A stretch of DNA of 64,000 nt, taken from assembly GCF_905475395.1 (NCBI RefSeq), contig NC_058337.1, positions 70,762,368 to 70,826,367 on the forward strand, written 5' to 3'. The notes beneath the pieces are model-generated. The model saw only the letters and a list, made by a program, of their open reading frames with translations, was not told the origin of the DNA and ran no database searches. This document shows, piece after piece, positions 1 to 13,083 of this stretch; positions within the stretch are counted from its first letter, which is position 1; the number at the start of each line of letters is the position of its first letter. The DNA comes from Chrysoperla carnea. Lineage: Eukaryota > Arthropoda > Insecta > Neuroptera > Chrysopidae. Position numbers and translations under genes: made by a program.

Positions 1-1139
1 CGACTCTTTACAAAGCTATGAATTGATTTTTGTTTTAAAAATTGAAAAAAAGAATAATTCAATGTGTTGAGATTTACTTTGTGGAATTCCATATTCAAAT
101 TAAAACAATAAATGTATAATGTAATATTTTACTGCTTCAAGTCTACGAATAGGGAAGATAATTTTTTTTAAATTTGTATGTGGTGAAAAATGCCATTATT
201 ACAAATACACTGGGGTTAAATAAAATTTTACAATGCCTATATATAAATCATATTTTTTCTTAGTATGATTTTGTACGGTAGTTATTATTTTTGACACAAA
301 GAGTATCAGTGAGTATGAAAGTTGTACTGCTACACACATAACAAAATCGTAGAGAAAATAAAACTGTGAAAAAATACAAACATGAGCAACAAATTGGGTA
401 TTTGCATGTAATTTATTTTTCGAATTTCTTAACAAAATATAAAAAAAACGTAATCGAGATGACAAAAAATGAAATTAAAATTAAAATCGGCCATGAAATA
501 CGGATGATATAAGTATTTAAAAGACTGGTATTAAACAGAGAGATCTGATAAGAACAATGACGTCAGTGTGTCTATCAGCCAAATGCTATAGCATGGCTAC
601 ATATGGTATACCATATATATATTCACATGTTAAATTCTGTTTTGCTAGAATGAGATAAAAACAAAACTTTGATGGCTTTTATGTTGGTTGTTTTTATATT
701 TATTCGAAAAAGATTTCTCGACTGTTTGTTATATGAAAAAGTTTTTAATAAAGCAAAAACAATATTCAAATTTCCAATTCTTTAACAGTTTCTTTTATAC
801 ATTCCTATTATTCCATAAATTTTTTTATCGGTTATGAACATTGATTTTTAACAGTAGCAAAAATATTTTTTAATCCTATGCCCAATGGTGTGATTTATAC
901 AAAAATTATAATTACTTGACCATGAGTCTAAAGTAAACTATTTACCACTCCACGGGAAAAAATTGGCCGCGATCGCTTTTTGTCTTTGCCACTCTTATTG
1001 AAAATTATTTTCGCATCGCTAAGATACAGACACCGCAGTCTTGTAAATAAAGTTGTTCAATTGACTTAAATTTCACATAAGAGTTATGCTAAAGGTAAAT
1101 TAATCATTTTAAAATAAAACAAAAATAAAAAAAACTTAC
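1..1139 (-). other. cnk intron 3, left part (no exon seen)
   Basis: This is AT-rich sequence downstream, on the minus strand, of the CNK exon 3 splice donor at 1138-1139. The open frames here are short, low-complexity and unlike CNK. The PH domain and C-terminal part of CNK must therefore lie beyond the left edge. Confidence 0.6.
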
Positions 1140-3355
1140 CTAGGAAGTGGAATTTCAAAATCAGGGATTGTAAGTAATTCAGGTCTTGGTGATGGTAAAT
1201 TATCATGCCATCGATTATAAGGCAAAGATCGTTTTTTACTAGGTAACCTATACGGTTTCATATAAATTTGTCCATAAATTTTGGTATGTCGCGGTCGTTT
1301 TTTCAACGTTAACAGAACATCTGGCGGTGATTCTTGAAACAACGATAACACTTTTTTTCGTTCCCACCCGACAACAGTTTGATAATTAACTTGTACAATT
1401 TCATCACCTTCTTCAATTTTACCACTCGTATGTGCTGGGGATCCAAATTTAATCTCTGCAATTTGATGTACATTACGAAAGCTCGGTAAAATAAAAAACC
1501 CAAGATCATTTTCACGTTTTTTGAGTGTGGCTAAATCTAATGATGCTGGTTGTAGTAACATTGGATCTGATATATCCTGTATAATTTTATCAGCTAATTC
1601 TGCTAAAGATTCACAATATCCACGTATAGCGGCCACAGGTCGTTCAGCAAATCGATCACGATGAGCGCATGTTGCCATTAATACACTTAATTTTAATAAT
1701 TCTATTTTACGATCATTATACTCTGTTTGTCCACTAAACGGTGATCTATCTAACCAACAGACTAAAGGCTTAATTGTTGATATGATATTTGCGACATCTG
1801 CCATGGTTTGTGTTTCCACTTTATTGTTATCTGCAGTTGACGATAATTCATTATATAACGAATGTGCTGCACATGATAGCCGTAAGGCCAATAATTGTAA
1901 ATTTTCTCTATCCAATTCATAATGCTGAAAAAAAAAATCATTGAAAAATTGGCTTGATTGAATGTTTGAGGCGTTTTGATTAAGTCTTCTTTGAGATTTT
2001 GTCTTCTAACTGCTTTTTTCAAAAGACCCTACAAAACTAAAATGAAAACGGTCTTTCGATCAAAGTAACTGAAATGATAGAAGGCTCTGTTTAACATGCT
2101 GACCAAGAGTGTCAATGGACTCAAAGTTGAAACGTAGACAATGTAACATGTCTCCATACGAAACCCACCTAATGAAAATATTTCACTTAATGGAGTTGAT
2201 GAAAAGTTTCATATCTCAGTTTTATACCCAAGATTCTACCCATAAACTGGATAAACACAAATTTTAAAGATACAGTCCCGTAAACGTGTATTATTATTTG
2301 TGTTTCAACTTTGCCCCCAAATATCTCAAAAACAGTTGATTTAAGAGCTTTGGGCACATTGACACTTATTATCAGCATATTATATGGACGTTTTAAAAAT
2401 TACGTTATTTACTCAAAAATGAACTTTCTTAACTTAGCAAACCTCAAAAAAAAATTATTTTCACCAAGCATTGTACCTAATTAGAATAAATCTGTATCCA
2501 ATTAATAAAATTTTCATATGTTTATAATTTATACAGGTTTCAAAAATGTAGTCTCAATATCCTTATATTTAATAAACCCAAGAGCATAAGCAAATTTTAA
2601 CCACTAGAATAGAAAATGACTCGAAAAAATAATAAGTTTAAAAAAAAAATTTTATTTCTTGGGAATATATTATTAATAAGAGCATGAAAATTACGGATCA
2701 ATAATTTTAAATTGAGAATTTATAAAAATGTATTTCCTTGCTTAGGCCTCGTTTTTTTAGTATTTATAGAATCCACTTGGCTTTTTAGGACTAAGCCACT
2801 TTAATATTTCATTTTATTTTGTTGAACAGCTACAAAAATATTCAAAAGCTTAATGCTTTTTGGTTTCTGAGATATTTATATAATCTTTTAGCAGTTCAAA
2901 CATAAAGTGATAATTGAAAACCTAATAATGGAACTAATCTTCATAAAACGACTTAAGAGTTTATTTTAAGTTTTTAAATATAACAATCAAATAAGCACTG
3001 AACTTACAAAATTTCTTAAATGTTCGACAGCTTCTAAAATTAATTCTTGATGACCTAATGTATAAACTCCAAGATGTTCCAAATCATCCGCCCGTAAATT
3101 TAATAACTGATGACCCTTAACTCCATTATTTAGAAATGAATTGATATACGGGATAATGACATTATCCAGACCTGGAAACGAAAAAAACCGTATCTAGTTG
3201 ACATTTTTTTGATGATTCACATTTCACAATACACCAAACACAAATTTTTATATCACTATAAACAAAACACTGTTTACAATAACATATGAAGGCTTACCTT
3301 TTAACCATTCTGTAACTTGGTCTGGAGACCATTCGGCTACATTTACATACGCCAT
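1140..3355 (-). CDS. cnk: Connector enhancer of KSR (CNK), first three coding exons, 3'-partial
   Basis: CNK is a cytoplasmic and membrane-associated scaffold that links Ras to RAF/KSR in the MAPK cascade. Three exons join cleanly in frame: 3298-3355 (ATG at 3355-3353), 3008-3171 and 1140-1924, all with GT-AG borders. The N-terminus opens MAYVNVAEWSPDQV, as insect CNK does. A SAM domain covers about residues 8-74, including the NLRADDLEHLGV stretch. A CRIC domain follows at about 82-177 (ELDRENLQLLALRLS). A PDZ domain lies at about 201-285, with GFFILPSFRNVHQI as its carboxylate-binding region and GDEIVQVN later. Exon 3 ends at phase 2 on CTAG/GTAAG, so the gene continues off the window; the 335 residues here are a minority of a typical insect CNK. 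The start is the first in-frame ATG and matches the family N-terminus. The gene is divergent from KAT14 across about 3 kb. Confidence 0.94.
1925..3007 (-). other. cnk intron 2
   Basis: This 1.1-kb AT-rich intron lies between CNK exons 2 and 3. Its borders are GTAAGT at 3007 and a pyrimidine-rich tract ending in CAG at 1927-1925 on the minus strand. I see no gene in it. Confidence 0.8.
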
Positions 3356-6300
3356 AGATTTTTAAAATTGTAAATGTCAAATTATTTATATGTTGACATG
3401 GGCGATTATCTAGCTTTTTACACACACAATAATACCTGGTCATTTCCTAAATAGTCGGTATATGTACGTTACATAAAGGTGATAATCGTAAGACATGTTC
3501 CAGCAACAAGTCTTCTTGGATTGAGCGAGTCAAGTGTATATAATAAACAGAAACACACTATTATGACGACAATGTTAAAGTGAAATACATATATATCTTG
3601 ATTGATAAGTTAAAGAAAGATGAGTGTTTTCGAATTACGTATATTCGAATTATTCAGCCGCATAATTTTAAAATATGCATGTTTTAAAATAACTTGTTTG
3701 ATAATAATTTTAATTCGAGTTTAAAGTAGATATTGAAATATTATTTAATATTAATGCATAATATTAACTAATAACTCGGAAAGATTTATATAAAAAGGAC
3801 CTCAGCCCGTTTCGTATTTATATGTGCATTATAAAAAAATATTGAAGATATCGAGATGAGGTTTTTTTTAATTTTTCGGTATTTATTTAGCGATTGTTTA
3901 GGTATACTTCAATATGACCAGAGAAAATCACTCGAATAGGGTACACCTTAACTCTATAGAAAGCAGCTAGTTTTCAAAATATTACTTGCAAGGTGAACAT
4001 GTACAGTGTCAACCAAAAAAGGCTAACATTCAATAACTTTTGATTTTGATAATACGAAAACGGAACAAGTTCAGATATTTTTTGTTTGTTTATTAGCATT
4101 TGTACTATTCAATGGCCCTTTCAAATATAAATTTTCTATATATTCTAAATCATATTTTATACTCAGACCAACAATTCAGTGACATTCCTAGAATCATAGA
4201 TAATGTATAAATATACCTTTCATAGTTATTTTTGCCTTTTATGTGCTATTAGCGATCTGCACGATTCCTCATGTACCCTTTTTCCATTTCCAATTGAATA
4301 AATTTTGCTCTAAATAAAAAAATTGGCATGATCTTGAAGTGACCTTCATGGTCAAGCTTAAGAGAATCCTTCGACTTTTTTCTTACCCATTTTTTTTAGT
4401 CATAATTTTTTAAAATTCAGGGAGGTCTCGAACTTTTTGAGCACCTGTGTATACACAATAGATCAAACTGGTCGAAGTACAAAAGAACTTTTAAAACTTA
4501 CTCCTAAACTCAAATTTAATATATTCCAAGTTACTTAACGTTTGAATACATATTAACCGTGCTCTATTATAATGTTTAGAAATTTTTATGAAATTTAGCA
4601 TATCCAATCTCAATATGAGGAAGTATTCATGAACAAATTTTTTCCCCCGTTCGATAAAAAAAATATGGTAAATACGAGATTTTGGGTTTTCTACCCCTTC
4701 AACTACAAGATTTTTCACAGTTTTCAACGCCATCCATCACTTTGAAAACAGGTTCTGAAATGGAGTCGGACATTGAAAAACACAGCGCAAGAAACGCATA
4801 TGAAACACTTCCGAAGATAGGTCATCCACGAAAACGATCCCACTATACCTTCCACCGTGGCAAGATTTCTTAAATTGAAAAGCAAAATGCAAAGTGATTA
4901 TTCCCCTCAGCATACAGACTCTTATCAGTTTTATGAACAAGAGTTCACAGTGGGGGCTAATATAAAATGTATAATATAATAAATAATCTATCAACGTGAT
5001 CCTTAATAATCCTGAAAATTTACATCAATTATTCAAGGTTTGAATTCAGTATACAATCCTTATATTTCGAGTTTTTCTGTTTTATCTTCGTATATAATCC
5101 TTCTTATACTCCCGCCGCTACCCATTTAACTATTGCTAGTTTTTTTAATAGACTGTCGGACATTTTTGGGTTCATCGTGTTCAGAATTTTCCTCGTCATT
5201 TTGGTACCCTTTTTATTCAAACCGACCATATTTGAATGAGTGTCAGCTAGGGTTCAGGGTTGGCAACTCTCCAAATTTGATCAAGAAACTCCCGAAATCG
5301 TGTAGTCTCTCCTACTGCTCCCGACTCCCGATACCGGCAACACCAATTCTACAGAGCTCAGTAATAAAAGATATTTTTATACCATGTATATATGAAATAT
5401 ACATAGTATATTAAGATTAGTCCCAAGTTTGTAACGCTTAAAAATAATGATAATACGAAAAAAATTTTGGTATTGGTGTTCATAGAATCACCTAATTAGT
5501 CCATTTCCGGTTGTCTGTCCGTCTGTTTTTCAACACGATAACCCAAAAACGAAAAGAGATATCAAGCTGAAATTTTTAAAGCGTACTCAGGACATAAAAA
5601 GTGAGGTCGCGTTCGTAAATGAGCAATATAGGTCAATTGGGTCTTGAGTCCGTGGGACCCATCTTTTAAACCGTTAGAGATAGAATAAATATTTAAATGT
5701 AAAAAATGTTCCTCATAAAAAAATAAACAAATTTTGTTTGAAACATTTTTTCGTAAACATCACTGTTTACCCTCGAGGGCGCTAATTAAGTGCAAACTTT
5801 ATAACTTTAACTATTTAAAATGTGGATATCTTTTTTTATTTACGTGACGTCAAAAAACAAACGATTGCGTCATCAAGACTGTCTATACATGGCATTTCAA
5901 CAATTAACTCAGTCAATTGTTTGTTTTCACTTGTTTGATTATTAATATCATATTCAAGTATATTCGACAATTCTGAGCACTTTTATTTTAAATTACTCGA
6001 AGTATATTTCTTTATATAAATATTTAATTACGGAAAAATTAAATCCACAAAACATCAAAAACATCGAACAGTATTATTATACATCGGTGGTGTAATTAGA
6101 TTTATTTCACTATCTCCCGACTTCCTGGAACTTTTAGGTGGACGATTGGAACTCTTCACAAACCTGAAAAAAGAGCCTAATTTGCGATAAGTAGCAGGAT
6201 AAAATTTTTGGTAGCACATGAATTTTAAAAGTAGCCTAATTTTGCGACAAGTAGCACAATCTGGCAACCCTGTGGACGGTTACAAATCCTTCTCTTTATT

Positions 6301-6414
6301 TATTTGCTATGTACCCCACATTACATTTTCTAGTCTACGGCCGTGATTATGACAACACGAGATTTTTTACATAACCTAACTTAACAAATAAAAATTTTTA
6401 ACAAAAAATAAATA
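3356..6414. other. Divergent intergenic region between cnk and KAT14
   Basis: This 3.1-kb spacer must hold the promoters of two divergently transcribed genes. The only clear content is a full R1 repeat copy at 5378-5940. Short open frames at 4682-4873 and 5133-5414 have no recognisable domain, splice signals or compositional bias, and I do not call them genes. Confidence 0.6.
5378..5940 (+). repeat. R1 repeat family, copy A
   Basis: This is one of seven copies of a roughly 0.55-kb non-coding family in the window. In this orientation it opens with a palindrome around ACCATGTATATATGAAATAT. Next come the hallmarks GTCCCAAGTTTGTAACGCTT, ATAGAATCACCTAATTAGTC and GGTCAATTGGGTCTTGAGTC. It closes with AACTCAGTCAATTGTTTG followed by TTTTCACTTGTTT. 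No protein is encoded. It looks like a non-autonomous element, class unknown. Confidence 0.8.
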
Positions 6415-9400
6415 ATGAATTGTAAATATTGTAAATTATCAGAAGATAAAATATTAAAGCCATGTTTAAAATGTGAAAAATGTAATCAATTAGTTCATAT
6501 TTTATGTTTAAAACGAAAATCAACACCTGGTGGAATTATCGGGGATGTATTTTTCGATTTTACTTGTACAGAATGCAATAACGGTGGTGAAGAAATATTT
6601 AATCGTTCTAAAATGCCATGGTAAAATCAATTATTTTCTAAATTGAAAAACCTCGCGGATTATTAATATTTATTATGTAAATTAGGTTCCAGGCGATAAC
6701 ATTAGTATTGTACGATATTATGCATAAATCAGAAGGTACTGGTCGGTATGGCTTTTTCCATTGGAAGGTTCATATTAATTCATACATTGAGAGGCATTGG
6801 CATGTATTATTTAGAAAAGATTTGTGAGTTTCCTATCACAATCGATAAACGAATTAAATTATAATGATGTTCTACCTATTCTATATATAATCGTTCTATT
6901 TTAGTAAACGTAAAAAAAATTGGATTGGGACAGTTTCCGGCACATTATCAATATATAGCCCACTGTTTTTTACATCGGGAACAGAAATTTTAGGTGAAGG
7001 AGGATGGTGGAAATTAACTTATCCAAATTTATGTCCAGAAATAATCGTTCAATTATGTAAGTATAAAAAAATATTTTTTTTGTAATTATTTTAACGAAAT
7101 TATTTACCATTTATAGGTAGTGATTTAACACAAATTAAACATCAAAACAAAGAATTAAAGCATACTTTGAATATTCAGAAAGATTTAGAAATAATAAATA
7201 AAATCTTATTAGAAAAATACAATTTTGTTCAACCTGTGATAGATGCTACCGGTAATGATTTATGTAACGAAGCTCCTCCAAAACGATTAAAATATGAAGA
7301 AGAAATATCCACTGATGATAATAGGTATTGCAACTTTTTTAAGGTAGTACCTCCACGAGCGCAATATGTTAAGAAACCCTCAAAAAACAAGACATATTGT
7401 TAAAACAAATACAGTGGACCCACGGTAATCCGACAAACATTTTGCAAGGTGGTATCAAATTATCGAATTTGTCGGACTATAGAGTACTGCCACAAACCCC
7501 CTGTAGTTCGGAACTTTTTGAAAAAGAATGCCTTGTAATCCGCCAAATTACATATCAAAGTGATAAGATTTCAATCATTTTCTAATTTCAGCCACGAAGA
7601 ATTTATGTATTTATAATAAATCTGCATTGTAATTAATATTATAGTTATGTCGGATTACAAGGGGTGTCAGATTAGACAGGGGGGGGGGGCGGACTACCGC
7701 GAATCTACTGTACATTGTTATATGAGACAAGCGTGGGAAAATGACAAATCTTTGACAAAAAATGACAAAGAATCTGCTATTTTAATGAAAAACTAATATT
7801 TGATAGCAGAATATATGTTGAATAATTTAAAAAATGAAAATAATTGATCTCGTAGTTTTGATTAACAATTAAAATAAATAACATGTTTAGAGAATTATTT
7901 TCAGTGGAGGTGGTAAAGAAATAGTGTGTATTTATGGTACAGGAGCTCGCAACGTCGACAAAAGAAGAATTTTATTATGCCTGATTTTATGATATGTTGT
8001 TCTTCTTGCTCTTTCAGTTAGAGCTTGGGCCATCTGGCTGGCGGTAGTGGTTGCGTTTAGTACTGCGCAGCCTAAATGTACAGGCAATAATCCTAAATTT
8101 TAAAAGTATTTTAGTATGTCTGTAGTTTTAATATTATGTTATTTAAGTATACAAAAACTTAAAATTAAATAAATTTAAAAAAAATTCAAAAGAATTACAT
8201 AAAGAAGACAATAAAAAAATGCTGATTGCTGTTATATTCGATGAGGACTACTTGGTAGTCGAAATACGTATTTATAAAATACAAAAAACTAATCTAGGAA
8301 ATTGGGGCAAAAATTGAAATTTATTTCGAAATGTCCTAGAGTTCTCATTTATTATCTTCGATAGTATTTATATACTAAAATACTTTTAAAATTTAGAATT
8401 ACAGTGCAACCTCGATATAACAAATCTGAAGGGAATCAGTAAATATTCGTTATATCAAGTAATTAAACTGAGGTTCGTAATATTGAGGTTAAGTTGGTCT
8501 AAAATTCGTTATAAAGAGGAAAAAAGTGTCGGAACCTCTCGCGACATGAATTACATACTATGGAGCATACTAACTGTCATATATTGGTGGGACTTTATAC
8601 GTTATATAAAGGTTTTGAATTGACGAATTTCGTTATTTAGAGGTATTTAAATTTTTTATTATAGTTGAAATTCGTTATAAAGAGACTGTTCGCAAAAAAT
8701 ATTCGTAATGTAGAGGTATATTTTATATTGACTCTTATGGACAATTCAAGGGGATTGCGAAAAATTTGTTAAATCGAGGAATTCGTTATATTGAGGTTCG
8801 TTATATTAAGGTTGCACTGTATTACCTGTACATTTAAGCTGCGCAGTATTAAACGCAACCACTACCTCCAGCCCGATGGCTCAAGCTCTAACTGAAAGAG
8901 CAAGAAGAACAACAAATCATAAAATCGGCTATAATAAAGTTCTCTCTCGAAAGCGTTGCGAGCTCCTATACTATTATGAGACATTGTATGTAGTACGTGT
9001 GTATTTTTACCAGTGATGCCAAAGCCTGATTACCCGAAAATCGTTTAAAATAATCAAAATACCCATTTTTACTTAAAAAAAAAGTCCCTTTTAAAAAAAA
9101 TCAAAATGAAAAATTTTTGAGTCATACTGGACACCTTCCACTAATAGGAACTAACCATATATGTCTTGGTACCGCAGATATGTATAACGTAGGTAGTTAG
9201 TTAAATCTTTTTGACTAGAGGAACTACCTTTAAAAACAATTTAATTTTGTAATGTTAAAAGATTTTCTTTTTGTAGCAGCAATCAAGAAAATAATGAAAT
9301 ATTTAATATTCCTTTAATACCAACACTCGATGACGATAATTTTAATTTAAATATCGACGATGATGATTATAATTTAGGTTTTGATAGTTTTGATTTTTCA

Positions 9401-12400
9401 AGTCAGTCGATATTCAGTGATCTTTTCGTAAGTATTTTAAAATATAACCTTTTAATTAGCGTTTGACTAATCATAGTAATAATAATAATAATAATAACAA
9501 CAAAAAGAAGGGCAACCGCAAGTGGGTCCCTAGCATCTAAACCAAGAGCCCTCTGTGCCCTCCTTGAAAACGACCTGTCACCCGAAGACGAGACGTCTTT
9601 GGGTAAGAGACAATTTTAAAATCGGATAAAGCTATATAATTCTTTTGAGGCCAGACGCTACACAGGATTAATAGATTCAAGGTTTCGGACCCGAAAATTC
9701 TGAATCTGACGCCCTGCAGATACTGATCTTAGCAGGTAAAGATTTTTGACACAAAGGACAAAGGTTTATTAATTAACGTGCTATTATAAATTTTGGTTAT
9801 AGGAATACCCAACAATTGTATTCGAAAAAAATTGTTATTATTTGCTGATTCAGTAATTTGTAATTTGCGAAAACCATTCTTTTATCCGTTTGGTTTTCTA
9901 TTTATTTGTAGAACCTATTTTATTTCTTCTTCATTTTAATAAATCTTAATTTCGATGCGTGATTAGTCAAACAGCTTCAAACATTTTAATAGTACAGTAA
10001 CAATATACATCAGACTTTGCATCAAATTCTGATTTTTTTGTAGAGTTGTTTATATTGTTGACCCAATGATTACTCCAAGTTTTCAGTGAGCGATGAACGC
10101 AATATTGACAATATACCAGAAATATAACTACACCTAACATTTATCAAAGTAGATTTTGAATCCAAAACTGTTGCTGGTGTCTCTGTCCACGAAAAAGTTT
10201 TCAAAATACAGCTGTTAAAAATTATCTATTTTTTCGAATTTTTAAATTATAAGCAATGTTTTATGTGTATTTTAATCACAAAGGTTTTTTCTTCGGAAAA
10301 TATATTATCTCCCTTTCCTAATTTTTATATTAAATATTGCGAAAGAGAGCTTTGAGGGCACTCAAAGATGAAACACTGTCTACACAGCTCTCATTTTTTA
10401 TTAAACTCTTTATAAACAAGCCTAATGAATATACAAAGTTTTATAAGTTGATCACAGAACGCAATATTGGGCATATGTAATTGAAAAATTTTATTTTTTA
10501 GAGTTAAAATCGCCCAAAAGCTGAATAAAAGTAGAAAATTTTCTGGTTTATTTTAGTTTTGATAATGTTGTGTTCGCCGCTCGAGGTAGAAAACTTGGAT
10601 TAATCGTTGAATCAACATCATAAACAACTCTTTAAAAAAAACCAAACTACCCAATTTGACGCAAGATACCTTCAGACAAAAAGGTTACTGTACTATTAAG
10701 ATAAAAATTAGTTTTTAAGTTCATGGTATCAGTCTTTTGGTACAAAGTTTGATAGAAATAAAATATTCCACTAAAATTTAGGAAGATTCTAAAAAATCTC
10801 AAGAAACTGAAGACAATCAATCATTGGAGTATCACGAATTGGAAGATAACAAAAATACAACACCTAGTGAACCTGTAAATTTAAGTAGCTTATTTAATCC
10901 CAGTAATAGCATAACAAGACCTTGGGAGAATATAGAATGTCCAAATTATTCCCCGAAAGATAGGTATGAAACTTATTAATAATTAAAAGAGGGTCCATCA
11001 AAAATACATATCAAATTCTAGAAAAATTAACTCTAATATATTGGAAAGGGACTAGGTATAATATTATACAGAATCGGGCTTGGGGAAAGCTCCTGGGCTA
11101 GGCTTAAAGGATTAGGTTGGGTTATATGTTATGGTTTAATATTAAAAATTTTAAGCTTATTTGAGGAACTTTTTCTTAACAAAATAAAAAAAATATTAAA
11201 TATTTTGTATGTTATTTTGTGTTATAATAAAATATTTCAAAAAAATAATAAATAAAAATAGGTACCCATTTAAAAACCAACAAAAGTATGATTCTTAGAA
11301 TGCAAAATAAAACATCCAACTGGATTATTACTTAAATTGACAAGATAATGAAAATTAAAACCATTGTATGTATTTTTAGAAAAATCTTATGAAGCTAACT
11401 ATTTTTGATGGACTATCTTGTAACCAAAATATTCAGATTAATTATGCCTAACATTCAGAAATGATCTTTATAAATCTTTGCATCCCAAAATATATATTTG
11501 CCGTTACTCCTAGAAATTTATTGCCTACTTTTGAATTTCTAAAGCACTGATTTATATTCTAATTTTTAGCATAGCCCCGTTGACAACATACGAAGAAAAT
11601 GAATTATTTAACAAATTAAATCGACAAGAATTTCTCTCTCCACATTTACGACGTATTCTATGTAAATTACGTTTACGTAAACAGAAACGTGAACGTAACA
11701 TAAAAGTATTTAACATTGATAAAATCTATGATGAACTATCAAAAAATCCAAATAGGCCGATAGAAATGAATAAAAATGAAATAACAGATCAATATTTAGA
11801 TCGTTATCATAACGCTATAATGTTAACAAAATCTAAAACTAATCAAGAAAATATTCCATTCCATTTAAAATTAATTGGCTATAATGAACCAAAACCATTT
11901 TTATCACCTTACACAAACCGTATACTTAAACCGTATATTCGACGTGATTTTGAAATACATACATCGGATCGAAAACCTGTTTGGTTGGCATTAATGGATG
12001 AATTAAAAATCAAAGTGAAAAATAAACATCCGAGTTTAGAAACGGAATGTGGAAGTAATGCACCCATTGATTATTGTTATGTTCGATCCGAACATATTCC
12101 AGCTATTAATTTATTGTGTGAATTATACTTTTGGCCAGGAATTGATAGTAAGTATAAATATTTAAATATTAAATAATTTATAAATGCTCTCAAACATGTT
12201 TGGAAATTACAGAAAGTGGTATTTAAGTACTGCCTTTAGGTTAGCCTCACACGATAAGATTTTCAGAAATTCTATTGTGACCATAAGAAACATTAAGATA
12301 TAGTATGTGATTTTGAGATAGAATATATACAGGTGGATCATTTTAATCTATAATGGCTAATACTTGGTTTTGTAGAACCAATCAAAAAATAGCTTAGACA

Positions 12401-13072
12401 AAATGTTGCAGAGTTTGATGGGAGGCGTCATGTTCTGACATCAGATTGGACCTAGTTCTTCGGGTTTCTTTAGTATCCAATTTAGATCCAGAAAAAGCTG
12501 AAACATTGACTGCAAAATATGACTCTTCCTGACATTTATTGGCCACGAAATAAAGTACATTAACGGGACATTCAAATTGGTATTTGTGTGGAGATATTTT
12601 ACACAATTAACTTATACTAGCGATAAAATTTGTGCCTTTTAACTCAAAAAAAAAAAAAAACCGAGTAAAGCTCGGTCATTCAGGTACTAAAATTAATGCC
12701 GTTAATTATTTTTCAGTGTCGGAATCATTACGTTATCCCGATTTTTCATGTGTTGTACTTTACAAGAAAATAATAATCGGCTTTGCATTTATGATACCCG
12801 ACGTTGCATACAACGAATCATACATTTCATTTATATTCACTCGACCTGAATGGCGACGAACAGGTATTGCAACATTTATGTTGTATCATTTAGTACAAAC
12901 GTGTATGGGTAAAGAAGTAACATTACATGTATCAGCAACAAATCCTGCTGTAATATTATATCAAAAATTTGGTTTTAAGGTGGAAGAATTTATACAAGAT
13001 TTTTACGAAAAATATATGGTCGATAATAATCGTGAATGTAAACATGCGCTTTTCTTACGTTTAGGACGATAA
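6415..13072 (+). CDS. KAT14: KAT14 / ATAC2 (CSRP2BP), histone acetyltransferase subunit of the ATAC complex
   Basis: KAT14/ATAC2 is a nuclear acetyltransferase subunit of the ATAC coactivator complex, which acetylates histones (chiefly H4) with acetyl-CoA. Eight exons join in frame into 656 aa: 6415-6620, 6686-6823, 6905-7056, 7117-7324, 9277-9427, 10782-10963, 11570-12147 and 12717-13072. Residues 3-54 form a Cys-rich zinc cluster (C3, C6, C17, C20, C23, C31, C51, C54). Residues 70-165 are the conserved region with KSEGTGRYGFFHWKVHINSY and GEGGWWKLTYP. A low-complexity Asp/Asn/Ser linker follows. LSPHLRRILCKLRLRK starts the conserved C-terminal half. The GNAT domain fills the last 120 residues, with acetyl-CoA loop RRTGIA at 585-590 and TLHVSATNPA. 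Exon 7 to 8 joins WPGID to SESLRYPDFS exactly as in animal KAT14. The protein is somewhat shorter than the human one (about 780 aa), mainly in the linker. Confidence 0.95.
7412..7710. mobile_element. pogo/Tigger-like MITE in KAT14 intron 4
   Basis: This is a 299-bp element flanked by TA on both sides (7410-7411 and 7711-7712). Its imperfect terminal inverted repeats run CAGTGGACCCACGGTAATCC on the left and end GGACTACCGCGAATCTACTG on the right. The TIR type and TA target duplication fit the pogo/Tigger group of Tc1-mariner elements. It contains an 11-G run near 7679-7689 and no transposase. Confidence 0.75.
7939..8966. mobile_element. Foldback element in KAT14 intron 4
   Basis: Long inverted repeats define this roughly 1-kb element. 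The left arm at about 7939-8117 starts ACAGGAGCTCGCAACG. The right arm ends CGTTGCGAGCTCCTAT and, read backwards, matches for about 180 bases, including AGCTCTAACTGAAAGAGCAA near 8885. The right arm is interrupted by the MITE at 8402-8819; pairing resumes on its far side (8373-8397). A half copy of the palindromic family (PAL) lies inside at about 8235-8360. No coding capacity is visible. Confidence 0.75.
8402..8819. mobile_element. pogo/Tigger-like MITE nested in the foldback element
   Basis: This 418-bp element has TIRs CAGTGCAACCTCGATATAAC at the left and ATATTAAGGTTGCACTG at the right, with TA duplications at 8400-8401 and 8820-8821. Internal sub-repeats of the AATTCGTTATA type recur throughout. 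It has no open frame of note. It splits an inverted-repeat arm, so it inserted after the host element. Confidence 0.82.
9478..9610 (-). mobile_element. Possible 3' end of a truncated non-LTR element or SINE
   Basis: In KAT14 intron 5 an (AAT)n run at about 9475-9497 adjoins a stretch of roughly 110 bases that is far more GC-rich than its surroundings (for example GGGCAACCGCAAGTGGGTCC). On the minus strand this reads as unique sequence ending in a (TTA)n tail, the usual form of a 5'-truncated RTE-like LINE or SINE end. The class is inferred, not recognised. Confidence 0.4.
9611..10781 (+). other. KAT14 intron 5, right part
   Basis: AT-rich intron sequence leading to the acceptor before exon 6. 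I see no gene, tandem array or clear element. Confidence 0.6.
10964..11569 (+). other. KAT14 intron 6
   Basis: This is a 606-base AT-rich intron. Its borders are AG/GTATGA and TTTTTAG/C, preserving phase 2 across the junction. Nothing else is seen. Confidence 0.8.
12148..12716 (+). other. KAT14 intron 7
   Basis: This intron runs from A/GTAAGT to TTTTTCAG. Open sequence continues upstream of the acceptor to 12632, but the family alignment puts the exon 8 start at 12717. The open frame on the minus strand at 12394-12606 has no recognisable domain. Confidence 0.8.
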
Positions 13073-13083
13073 TAAAAAATAAA
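13071..13083 (+). terminator. KAT14 poly(A) signals overlapping the stop codon
   Basis: AATAAA at 13071-13076 shares two bases with the TAA stop (13070-13072), and a second AATAAA lies at 13078-13083. This predicts a very short 3' UTR. Confidence 0.55.

Noticed and set aside
199-465. Minus-strand open frame of 88 codons near the left edge.
   Set aside because: Low-complexity Phe/Ile/Tyr-rich translation unlike CNK, lying inside its intron.
4682-5414. Open frames of 63 and 93 codons in the cnk-KAT14 spacer.
   Set aside because: No domain, no splice signals and no coding bias; one partly overlaps R1 copy A.
12394-12606. Minus-strand open frame in KAT14 intron 7.
   Set aside because: No recognisable domain, and antisense within an intron of a well-supported gene.
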